A program made the translations under genes and the position numbers. A stretch of DNA of 64,000 nt from positions 1 through 64,000 of the forward strand of contig JANQSC010000020.1 of assembly GCA_028284235.1 (NCBI GenBank), read 5' to 3'. The notes under the pieces are model-generated. The model was not told where the DNA came from. It saw only the letters and a program-made list of their open reading frames with translations, and made no database searches. This DNA is from Opitutaceae bacterium. Its GTDB lineage: Bacteria > Verrucomicrobiota > Verrucomicrobiia > Opitutales > Opitutaceae. How positions within the stretch are numbered: the first letter of the stretch is position 1; each line of letters begins with the position of its first letter. Positions 16,905 to 24,774 of this stretch are shown piece by piece.

Positions 16905-19900
16905 ATGAAAACGCACCTTACACTAATTCTGACAGTCGCTTTCAGCATGCTCTGCGCGGCGGCTGCCGATCCGATCCGAGTCTTTATCCGAGCGGGTGAG
17001 AAAACCCACGCCCCCGGCGCTCACGAGCATCCGAAATTTCTGGAGGAATGGACCGAGCTGCTCGAGTCGCGCGGCGCCGAGGTCGACGGCGGTCTCGAAT
17101 TCCCCACGGGCCAGCAATTATCGAATACGGACGTCCTCCTCCTCAACGCCAAGGAAGCGGGCAACATCGAAGGCCAGGATCGCGCCAATCTGACTGCCTT
17201 TCTAAAACGCGGCGGCGGACTCGTCGTCATCCACGCCGGAGCCGTCTCCCGCGATCCCGACTGGTACAAAAGCATCATCGGCGGTTCGTGGCGATTTGGG
17301 ACCACCAAGTGGCTCGAAGCCCCGATGAACCTCTATTTCACCAACCTGGAAAGCCCAATCACCAAGGACATCTCCAACTTCGAGCTGGAAGACGAGATCT
17401 ACTACGACATGGACGTCAGCCCGGACGTTCGCGTGCTCGCCACCGCCTATACCCCCAAAGCAATCGACACCAAGGGCAGAGGCAATCAAGCCGCCCAGCA
17501 GCGCGCCGCCGAATACGTCGCCAAGAAGAAAGGCGTCAACATCTACGACATCCAGCCGCAAATCTGGACCTACGAAAATACGCTCGACGGCGGCGAACCT
17601 TATCGAGCGTTCGTCCACATTCCCGGCCATTGGCACAAGAACTTTTCGCACATCGGTGTACGAGCCATGATTCTCCGCGGTATCGCCTGGGCCGCCCAGC
17701 GCGACGACGCCGACATGCTCTGCAAAGCGGACGAACTCGGCGACCATCTCCGTTACGTCGAAGGCGGCGTGCCTCGACCCGAAAAGCTCCCAGACTATCT
17801 CGAGGTTCATCCCGAATTCGAAATCTCCCTCGTCGCCTCCGAGCCACTCATCAACAACCCGATGAATATCAATTGGGACCACAAAGGCCGCCTCTGGGTC
17901 GCGGAAACGCCCGAGTATCCCAATGGTCGCCGTGAGGTCAACGTCCCCTACTGGATGGATTCCGGCTCCGTCAAGCCGGGCCAATACGACCGTGACGCGC
18001 TCGACCGCATCAGCATTCTCACAGACACCAATGGTGATGGCGTCATGGATACCAAAAAAGTCTTCGCCGACAAACTGGAGCTCGTAAACAGCTTCGTCTT
18101 CCACAAAAACGGCGTCATCGCTGCCGCCGCCCCGGACATATGGTACCTCGAAGATACCGATGGCGACGACGTGGCCGATAAACGAACCAAGCTTTACACC
18201 AATCTCGGCATCCGCGACACGCACGCCGTCATCAACAATTTCCACTATGGAGCCGACGGCTGGGTGTACGCGTCACACGGATACGCGGGCGCGGATAACA
18301 TCACGTCCGGAGACGGCAGCAAAGACTTCGGAAAAATCAGTAACGGTATCGTCCGGTTCAAGCCGGACGGAAGCCACATCGAGCAATACGCCTCCCGCGG
18401 CGGCAACACTTGGGGTGTGGACACCACCATGGACGGCGAAGTCTTCTACACCCAGCCCACCACCGGCAATCCGCTCGTCCATGTCGTATTGCCAGAGCAA
18501 ATACTCGCCAAAGGCAAGCTCCCTGGAGTCGTCGGCACAAACGGCATCCTCCCCGGTGAGCGCACCTTCCCCGCCATGCATTGGGAACAGCAAGCCTACG
18601 TGCAGATCGACCAAGTCGGCCGCTACACCGCAGGCGCCGGAACGGTCATCTACGAAGGCGGCGCCTGGCCCGAAAAGTGGAACCACAGCTACTTCACCAG
18701 CGAGCCCACTCTCAACATCATCGGCCACTTCAACGTCGCCAAAGACGGCGTCACCTTCAAAGCCACGAAAGAACCCGGACGCGAGCAAACCGAGTTTATT
18801 CGCAGCACCAATCTCTGGTTCCGCCCCATCGAAGTCATGACCGGACCCGACGGCGCGCTCTACCTCGTCGACTTCTGCAACCAAGCCATTATCCATAACG
18901 ATACTCGCGGCCCAATTCACGGCCCCGCCAACGCCGCCGTGCGTCCCGACCGCGACCACTACTACGGCCGCATCTGGAAAGTGCAGCACAAGCAAGCGAA
19001 ACCAGTAGGGCCCGCGTCATTGAACCCCAATGACGTCGCAGAGCTCAGAAGCGCCGCCAATAGCCCCAACGAGCGCATTCGCGACACCGCCCAGCGCTTG
19101 CTTCGCGAAAATCACGGCGCGTCTCCCGGATCCATCGGGAGCGACGCCGTAGTAAGCTATGAGAACGCCCTCGCCTCTTCACCGGCTCAAATCGTCTCGC
19201 AAGTCAAAGCCGCTCAAGACGATTGGACGCGATCCGCGCTCGTAGCCGCTTCCTCCGATCGTGCAGTCGCGGTTCTGGAAGCGAGTTTGAAGACCGATCC
19301 GAACGCTTCGCTGCACGCCTTCGCAGCCGCCCTGACACCGGCAGCCTTGACCGACACCCAAGCCGCGGCAAACGCCGTTCGACTCCTGAAAGCGTGCGGC
19401 GCCGCCGGAAACAACGTCGCTTCCACCAAAGGCATCATTCTGCGCGGCCTTGCCGAAGGAATCGAAACACCGCCTTCCCTGAACGCTGCGCTCAAGGCAG
19501 TCCTCGCGTCATTGCTAAACGATGACAACGTGAGCACTCTCGTCCTTCCCATGGCGGTAACCTGGGACACCAACGGAGAGCTTTCCTCGCAAACGGGAGC
19601 CTTGACCAACGCGCTCCTAAGCAAACTCAGCCAAGGAAGCATCAGCGAATCGGAACGATCCACAATCGCCCGAAGCCTCGTCAGTATCCGCAAAAGCAAT
19701 CGCCAAATACTCCCGGCCCTGCAAGCGATCCTGTCCGGCAGCGGCAGCGACACGTTGAAGGAAGGCGTTCTTGCCGCCATCGGCGACGTCGACGGAAAGG
19801 ACCTCGGCGACATGCTGATTGACTACTTTAAAGAGTCGGAAGGCTCCCTCAAGCTCAAGACCTTCGATCAGATAATTCGGCGGCCGAAGTGGGCTCAAGC

Positions 19901-21242
19901 GCTCCTTCAGCGAATCAGCGACGGCGAAATCCTCCCCGCCGCCCTCGGTCCTGGAAATCTCGCTCGCTTGAGAACCCACCCCGACCGCAACACTTCTCGA
20001 GCCGCGTACCGCGTCCTCGACGTGCTCGCTCCCCAAATCGTCGAAAAAGACGAACTCATCGCCAAGCTGCTTCCGGAAGTCGAAAAGTTGGGCGATCCCG
20101 TGAAAGGCAAGGCGCTCTTCGGCGCCTGCGTCATCTGTCACCAGCTCGGAGGTACCGGAAACGCCGTCGGTCCAGCGCTCGACGGCATGGGCACACACGG
20201 AGCCGCCGAGTTGCTCGGGCAAATCATCGACCCGAATCGCGAAGTGGAACAGAATTTCTGGGCCCATAATATCACTACGCGAAGCGGCGAAACGTTCGCC
20301 GGCGTGATCACCTCCGAAAACGCGTCTACCCTCACCCTCGCCACACAAGCAGGGGTGAAAGAAATCGCGGTCGCCGATATCTCCAAACGCGAAAATACCC
20401 GGCGCAGCCTCATGCCGGAAGGTTTCGAAGCTCTGGGCGCCGAAGGTCTACGCGACCTGCTCGCGTACATTGCCACCTTCTCCGCGAAACCGGAGACAAC
20501 GCCTGAACCCACCGCCGTGAAACCGCCTGCCCGCATTCGCCGTCCCATTCCCCCACCAATCCCACCGACTCCCGTCAACTGGGAAAAAGGCAAAACCTCC
20601 GTGCTCTTTATCAGCGGCGGCACATCGCACAAATTCCACGAGTTCTTTGGAAAGACGGACTCGAAAACGCTCGAAAACGCGGGGCTTACCACCCACTACA
20701 CCGAGGACAACGCTCAAGCGATCGAACTGCTCGCTGTGGCAGACGTCGCCATCATCAGCGTCAACCGTCCCGGCTTTGACACTCCCGAGTACCGGAAAGC
20801 TCTCATGGATCGCGTGGAATCCGGCAAAGGCGTTATCATGCTGCATCCAGGAACCTGGTACGGCTACAAAGAATGGCCTGAGCTCAATCGGATTGTCGTC
20901 GGAGGCGGAACACGCGGACACGACAAGCTCGGCCCCATGGGGGTGCGTGTCATCAACAAACGTCACCCCATCATGCGAGGCGTCTCGGCGAATTTCGAAC
21001 TCGTCGACGAGCTCTATATGATGAACGCCGGCGGCGCTCCTGACGATGCGGCTAAAATCACCGTGCTCGCCGAATCCAGCGTAAGCGCCAAATCGGGCGA
21101 ACGCCATCCCCAAGTCTGGGTGACCAAACACCCAAAGGCTCGTATCGTCGGTATCACCTTGGGCCATGACGAACGCGCCCACGACCATCCCGACTACCAG
21201 AGAATCCTAGTCAACGCCGCCAAATGGGCGGGGCGGGACTAG
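16905..21242 (+). CDS. PVC-type membrane-bound dehydrogenase with heme domain and two ThuA domains
   Basis: A 1445-residue exported protein. Signal peptide about 1-21. N-terminal ThuA-like domain at about 22-265 (IRVFIRAGEKTHAPGAHEH, GGGLVVIHAGAV, HIPGHWHKNFSHIG). A beta-propeller dehydrogenase domain of the PVC membrane-bound type at about 290-690 (VHPEFEISLVASEPLINNPMN, DTNGDGVMD, GPDGALYLVDFCNQAIIHND). An alpha-helical HEAT-like region to about 1050. A c-type heme motif CVICH at 1075-1079, with the region to 1185 resembling the PVC heme-binding domain. A proline-rich linker at about 1190-1226. A second ThuA-like domain at about 1228-1445. It probably oxidises a sugar-type substrate in the periplasm. 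The double ThuA arrangement is unusual. Confidence 0.9.
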   Translation: MKTHLTLILTVAFSMLCAAAADPIRVFIRAGEKTHAPGAHEHPKFLEEWTELLESRGAEVDGGLEFPTGQQLSNTDVLLLNAKEAGNIEGQDRANLTAFLKRGGGLVVIHAGAVSRDPDWYKSIIGGSWRFGTTKWLEAPMNLYFTNLESPITKDISNFELEDEIYYDMDVSPDVRVLATAYTPKAIDTKGRGNQAAQQRAAEYVAKKKGVNIYDIQPQIWTYENTLDGGEPYRAFVHIPGHWHKNFSHIGVRAMILRGIAWAAQRDDADMLCKADELGDHLRYVEGGVPRPEKLPDYLEVHPEFEISLVASEPLINNPMNINWDHKGRLWVAETPEYPNGRREVNVPYWMDSGSVKPGQYDRDALDRISILTDTNGDGVMDTKKVFADKLELVNSFVFHKNGVIAAAAPDIWYLEDTDGDDVADKRTKLYTNLGIRDTHAVINNFHYGADGWVYASHGYAGADNITSGDGSKDFGKISNGIVRFKPDGSHIEQYASRGGNTWGVDTTMDGEVFYTQPTTGNPLVHVVLPEQILAKGKLPGVVGTNGILPGERTFPAMHWEQQAYVQIDQVGRYTAGAGTVIYEGGAWPEKWNHSYFTSEPTLNIIGHFNVAKDGVTFKATKEPGREQTEFIRSTNLWFRPIEVMTGPDGALYLVDFCNQAIIHNDTRGPIHGPANAAVRPDRDHYYGRIWKVQHKQAKPVGPASLNPNDVAELRSAANSPNERIRDTAQRLLRENHGASPGSIGSDAVVSYENALASSPAQIVSQVKAAQDDWTRSALVAASSDRAVAVLEASLKTDPNASLHAFAAALTPAALTDTQAAANAVRLLKACGAAGNNVASTKGIILRGLAEGIETPPSLNAALKAVLASLLNDDNVSTLVLPMAVTWDTNGELSSQTGALTNALLSKLSQGSISESERSTIARSLVSIRKSNRQILPALQAILSGSGSDTLKEGVLAAIGDVDGKDLGDMLIDYFKESEGSLKLKTFDQIIRRPKWAQALLQRISDGEILPAALGPGNLARLRTHPDRNTSRAAYRVLDVLAPQIVEKDELIAKLLPEVEKLGDPVKGKALFGACVICHQLGGTGNAVGPALDGMGTHGAAELLGQIIDPNREVEQNFWAHNITTRSGETFAGVITSENASTLTLATQAGVKEIAVADISKRENTRRSLMPEGFEALGAEGLRDLLAYIATFSAKPETTPEPTAVKPPARIRRPIPPPIPPTPVNWEKGKTSVLFISGGTSHKFHEFFGKTDSKTLENAGLTTHYTEDNAQAIELLAVADVAIISVNRPGFDTPEYRKALMDRVESGKGVIMLHPGTWYGYKEWPELNRIVVGGGTRGHDKLGPMGVRVINKRHPIMRGVSANFELVDELYMMNAGGAPDDAAKITVLAESSVSAKSGERHPQVWVTKHPKARIVGITLGHDERAHDHPDYQRILVNAAKWAGRD

Positions 21243-21620
21243 CGACTGAATTGACGTTGTTTAGCGTCGCCCTCCCAAGGGGTGAATTGGTGTGAACTTA
21301 AACCCGCCGGGACGGCGGGTTCCACCTTTATCTTCCTGAATCAAGGGGTGGAACGCGACGTCCCGACGCGTTCATTCGGATGAGTCCGCTAAAGCCGTTG
21401 TTCGAGCTGCAAATCGCTTGAAGATAAATCCTGGCTCTCCCGTCAGGGACCCCGACAAAGTCGGTGGCAGGGAGAGATCTTGGCCCCGCGAAGCGGGGAT
21501 CCAGCCCCGACCGTGTCGGGGCTATGCTAATTAAAACCCATCATCCATATTTAGTTCTTAATCGTTGAGTTGCCTCCTCCGTTTTAATCCAATGCAAATC
21601 ACATCATTCCACCTCGAACC
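21243..21620. repeat. Intergenic cluster of five hairpins (REP-like)
   Basis: This 378-bp gap holds no convincing gene but a dense set of inverted repeats: AACCCGCC/GGCGGGTT (21301-21321); GAACGCG/CGCGTTC (21351-21373); CTCTCCC/GGGAGAG (21435-21476) with an inner CCGAC/GTCGG stem; CCCCGC/GCGGGG (21484-21498); AGCCCCGAC/GTCGGGGCT (21503-21523). GTTCCACC near 21319 is also complementary to GGTGGAAC near 21347. The first hairpin may end the dehydrogenase transcript. The rest resembles a degenerate palindromic repeat element. Confidence 0.6.
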
Positions 21621-22466
21621 TTGAATCTCTCGCGCAAGACATTCCTAAAAACACTCGGCAGCGCTTCATTATTCGCAGGCCTGAGCGCCGTCTATATGCG
21701 ATTCGTCGAACCGAACCGTCACGAGGTCACCGAGAAAACCGTGCCCATCAATCGGTTAAAGACACCCCTGCGCGTCCTGCACCTTTCCGACTTTCACGCG
21801 TCCCCGTCCGTCAGCCTCGAGAGCATCGAAAAAGCCATCGACCGTTCCCTCGAGCTCAGACCGGATATTGCATTCATCACGGGCGACTTCATTACCCATG
21901 AATTGTCGGAAGAAACCGAATACCAGCGAATCTTGGAAAAACTCGCTTCGCGCGCGCCCACATTCGCGTGCATCGGAAACCACGATGGCGGGAAATGGGC
22001 CGCCACCGCCGGAGGCTATCGCAGCTTCGAAAAAGTGAACGCCTTGCTCGACCGAAGCGGTATCAGGCTCCTGTTCAACGAGGCAGCGCAAGTAAAAGTC
22101 CACGACCAGACAATCACCATAGTCGGACTCGGCGATCTTTGGTCCGACGACACCCAGCCGTCCGGCGTACTACAGCGCAAGCGAACCAACGACGAAACCA
22201 TCTTCGTCCTGAGCCACAATCCCGATTCCAAATCTCTCCTAAAACCCTACGACTGGGACCTGCTTTGCTGCGGCCACACCCACGGCGGGCAACTCGTGGT
22301 TCCCTTCCTAGGCTATCGCCCCTTTCTGCCCGTGCGGGACAAGAGCTTCCCCGAAGGCCTCCTCGACTGGGGCGACCGCTACATCCACGTAACCCGAGGC
22401 ATCGGAAACCTCCACGGCCTCAGATTCAACTGCCGCCCGGAAATCAGCGTGCTCAATGTGGTTTGA
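21621..22466 (+). CDS. Metallophosphoesterase (YaeI/LpxG-like)
   Basis: A 281-residue calcineurin-type phosphoesterase. An N-terminal hydrophobic segment (about 10-26) suggests a membrane anchor or signal peptide. The metal-binding motifs are all present: LSDFH (D57, H59), ITGDF, GNHDGG and GHTHGG. The arrangement matches YaeI-like and LpxG-like UDP-2,3-diacylglucosamine or related membrane-associated phosphoesterases, but the substrate is not certain. The start is TTG at 21621. The N-terminus SRKTFLKTLG is similar to a twin-arginine signal but lacks the second arginine. A GbsR-type regulator gene follows after 75 bp. Confidence 0.87.
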   Translation: MNLSRKTFLKTLGSASLFAGLSAVYMRFVEPNRHEVTEKTVPINRLKTPLRVLHLSDFHASPSVSLESIEKAIDRSLELRPDIAFITGDFITHELSEETEYQRILEKLASRAPTFACIGNHDGGKWAATAGGYRSFEKVNALLDRSGIRLLFNEAAQVKVHDQTITIVGLGDLWSDDTQPSGVLQRKRTNDETIFVLSHNPDSKSLLKPYDWDLLCCGHTHGGQLVVPFLGYRPFLPVRDKSFPEGLLDWGDRYIHVTRGIGNLHGLRFNCRPEISVLNVV

Positions 22467-22515
22467 TCGACGCCATCGCGTCAGTTTTGACGAAAACGGA
22501 TCTTGACTTTTCTGT

Positions 22516-22537
22516 ATTTTCATTAATTACTGAAAAT
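22516..22537. promoter_or_regulatory. Palindromic operator ATTTTCA-N8-TGAAAAT (site 1)
   Basis: Perfect 7-bp arms, ATTTTCA at 22516-22522 and TGAAAAT at 22531-22537, end 4 bp before the ATG of the GbsR-type gene and so cover its ribosome-binding region. The same arms and spacing recur at 23069-23090. This strongly suggests a binding site of the regulator itself, with autorepression. Confidence 0.7.
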
Positions 22538-22541
22538 TAAG

Positions 22542-23051
22542 ATGAGCGAACTCGAAGCGATCAAGCAGGAATTTATCGGTCAATGGGGGGCCTTGGGGAG
22601 CCAGTGGGGCATCAATCGCACCATGGCTATGATCCATTCTCTCCTTCTGCTCTCCCCCAAGCCCATGACTACCGACGAGGTCATGGAGGAACTCGCCATC
22701 AGTCGCGGCAACGCGAATATGAACCTGCGCGAACTCGTGGGCTGGGGCCTCATCCGCACAGTCGTTCTCAAAGGTGAACGCAAGGATTTCTACGAGGCGG
22801 AAAAGGACGTTTGGCGAATCTTCTGCATCGTCGCCCGCGAACGCAAACGCCGCGAGACCGAGCCCGCCAGCAAAGTGCTCCACGATTGCGCCGAACGGGC
22901 TCGAAAGCTCAAAACGAAAGAAGCCAAAGCAGTCGGCGCCCAGCTCGCCGAGTTGAACGAGTTCGTGGAACTCGCCAATTCAATCATGGACAAGGTCGCC
23001 TCCAAAGAACGCAGCGCCCTCGTCCCCAAGCTCCTTAAGCTCCTCTCGTAA
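22542..23051 (+). CDS. GbsR/MarR-type transcriptional regulator
   Basis: A 169-residue winged-helix regulator of the GbsR family. The start QEFIGQWGALGSQWGINRTMAMIHSLLLLS is typical of the family. The helix-turn-helix MTTDEVMEELAISRGNANMNLREL and the wing GLIRTVVLKGERKDFYEA lie in the first 95 residues, followed by a helical dimerisation region (about 100-165). GbsR relatives respond to choline or other osmolytes, and others to unknown signals. Matching palindromes lie just upstream and between this gene and the next (membrane protein at 23113), so it probably controls both. Confidence 0.88.
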   Translation: MSELEAIKQEFIGQWGALGSQWGINRTMAMIHSLLLLSPKPMTTDEVMEELAISRGNANMNLRELVGWGLIRTVVLKGERKDFYEAEKDVWRIFCIVARERKRRETEPASKVLHDCAERARKLKTKEAKAVGAQLAELNEFVELANSIMDKVASKERSALVPKLLKLLS

Positions 23052-23068
23052 CCTTTCATTTCAATTTT

Positions 23069-23090
23069 ATTTTCATTATTTCCTGAAAAT
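23069..23090. promoter_or_regulatory. Palindromic operator ATTTTCA-N8-TGAAAAT (site 2)
   Basis: Second copy of the palindrome before the GbsR-type gene, with identical 7-bp arms (23069-23075 and 23084-23090) and the same 8-bp spacer length (spacer TTATTTCC versus TTAATTAC). It lies 22 bp before the ATG of the small membrane protein gene. The duplicated, spacing-conserved design is the main evidence for function. Confidence 0.7.
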
Positions 23091-23112
23091 TAAAATAATT
23101 AGACCAGAAAAC

Positions 23113-23469
23113 ATGAACACGCATGTCTACAAGCTAATCGACACGGCCGCCTTTGGCATTCTTTTTCTCGTATTCACCTTTTACCTCGGCAGCAAGATAC
23201 GGGCGAACGGGCGACGGGTAATCAACAATGCCTTTGGCGCTGAAACCGCAATCGCCTCCTCCGTCGACTTTCTCCTCAACCTGGGCTGGTACCTCATGTG
23301 TTTCGGGCTTCTCCTCTGGAACATGGGTATAACCACACATGCACACTCCCTCGAGGCTCTTCTGCGCAACTTATCTCTAAAGCTCGGCATCAGCGTATTC
23401 ACCATTGGAGTACTTCATGGATTCAATCTCCTTTCCTTGTCTTTGCTACATAGAAAGAACACCCCCTGA
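23113..23469 (+). CDS. Small integral membrane protein, unknown function
   Basis: A 118-residue protein with about three predicted transmembrane segments (roughly 12-28, 54-72 and 90-112). No known motif is recognised. A candidate GbsR operator precedes it, and the GbsR-type regulator gene ends 61 bp upstream, so the two probably form a regulator-target pair. An epimerase gene follows 13 bp downstream. The strong codon pattern and the tight packing support a real gene. Possible roles such as a small channel or a stress-related membrane protein are speculation. Confidence 0.7.
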   Translation: MNTHVYKLIDTAAFGILFLVFTFYLGSKIRANGRRVINNAFGAETAIASSVDFLLNLGWYLMCFGLLLWNMGITTHAHSLEALLRNLSLKLGISVFTIGVLHGFNLLSLSLLHRKNTP

Positions 23470-23482
23470 CTGAATATCGAAA

Positions 23483-24466
23483 ATGAACCTGCACAGAAAA
23501 CTCGTCATCATAGGAGCGACTGGATTTACTGGTCGTGTAGTCGCCCGCCATTTTCGCAAAAGCGGCTGGGAGACAATCGGACTTACGCGAACTCCGGGAA
23601 CGACGACGGAGTGCGACACGACTCGCGTTTGGAATCCCGTCGATCCCTACACGCTCGCCGCGACCCTCAACGGCGCCGACGCCGTTCTCAATCTCGCGGG
23701 TAAATCCGTGGACTGCCGCTACACGCCAAAGAACCGGACCGAGATTCTCGAATCCCGCGTCCGACCCACTCGAGCAATCGCCAAAGCCATACGAGCGTGC
23801 CCCAACCCGCCAAACGTATGGCTCAACGCTGCCTCCGCCACGATTTACGACGAGGCCTTCGAACGTCCTCAAACGGAAGCGAACGGAATCATTGGAACCG
23901 GCTTTTCCGTCGATGTGTGCCGAGCTTGGGAACGCGCCTTTTTCCAAGGCGAACTGCCCGACACTCGCCGTGTCGCTCTCCGAACGGCGCTTGTGCTTGG
24001 ACACGCCCGCAATAGCGTGTATCCGCGACTCGCGCGGCTCGCTCGATTCGGACTGGGAGGGGCGATCGACCGCGGCGATCAAATCGTATCCTGGATACAC
24101 GAGCGGGACTTCGCTCGAGCGATCGCTTTTCTCATTGATGACGACGAAATCAAAGGGGCGGTCAATCTGGCCGCGCCCGCGCCTCTGCCGAATCGGGAGT
24201 TCATGAAAACGCTCCGCCAGCAACTCGGCCGCCGTTTCGGCCTGCCAATTCCCAAGTGGCTATTGGACATCGGGGCATTCTTCCTTCGAACCGAACCGGA
24301 GCTCGTCCGCAAAAGCCGCTTTGTCGTTCCAGAGAGATTGCTCAAAAAACGATTCGTATTCGAATTTCCATTTTTGGACGAAGCACTCGCGAACCTGAGC
24401 GACATGTCCGTGCAAGCGAGAACACGAACGCGCGCAATCGAAACAACCCAGCGAGTCTATTCGTAG
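23483..24466 (+). CDS. TIGR01777-family NAD(P)-dependent epimerase-like protein
   Basis: A 327-residue short-chain dehydrogenase-like protein of the TIGR01777 (YfcH/SulA-like) family. The N-terminal nucleotide-binding motif is IIGATGFTGR (about 9-18). Other family features are LNLAGKSVDCRYTPKNRTEILESRV, NAASATIYD, and SWIHERDFARAIAFLID. The C-terminal half ends with a DUF1731-like region (LIRKSRFVVPERLLKKRFVF-type segment). The family reaction is not established. It starts 13 bp after the small membrane protein, so they may be co-transcribed. Confidence 0.87.
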   Translation: MNLHRKLVIIGATGFTGRVVARHFRKSGWETIGLTRTPGTTTECDTTRVWNPVDPYTLAATLNGADAVLNLAGKSVDCRYTPKNRTEILESRVRPTRAIAKAIRACPNPPNVWLNAASATIYDEAFERPQTEANGIIGTGFSVDVCRAWERAFFQGELPDTRRVALRTALVLGHARNSVYPRLARLARFGLGGAIDRGDQIVSWIHERDFARAIAFLIDDDEIKGAVNLAAPAPLPNREFMKTLRQQLGRRFGLPIPKWLLDIGAFFLRTEPELVRKSRFVVPERLLKKRFVFEFPFLDEALANLSDMSVQARTRTRAIETTQRVYS

Positions 24467-24774
24467 AGACGACTGCTCTCAGTCGCTGCTAGCCCGCCCA
24501 TTTAAAGCGGCGTCCCACCTCCGCAGTTCATACGCAAGACGCAAAGAGCATGCCCTAAACATGAATACAAAATGAATTTTAAAGCATGTCTTTCTTGGAA
24601 CTGTGTAGAGCAAGTGGACTACTTCACCCTGATCCCTGCACTCAGCCATAGCGTGAACTACCCAAGAACGCTTAACAAAGTGTAAATCTAGGAAAAGCGC
24701 TCGCGCTCGCTACAATAGAGCCTCGCGCGTACCGCTATAAAAGCACTAGCCTAGCGTATCCAACGAATCCTCCC
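24467..24774. other. Intergenic region, one hairpin, no gene seen
   Basis: This 308-bp gap holds the hairpin CGACTG-CTCT-CAGTCG (24470-24485), which directly follows the stop of the epimerase gene and may act as an end-of-transcript structure without a T-run. The rest is A+T-richer and should contain the promoter of the giant protease gene. I found no convincing -35/-10 pair and no RNA gene. Confidence 0.5.

Noticed and set aside
17202..18245. Long open frame on the minus strand (about 347 codons) inside the PVC dehydrogenase gene
   Set aside because: It lies opposite a gene with clear domains and has no recognisable motif; such frames are common antisense shadows in GC-rich DNA.
21621..21680. 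Twin-arginine signal in the metallophosphoesterase
   Set aside because: The motif reads SRKTFLK, with lysine in place of the second arginine, so export by Tat is doubtful.
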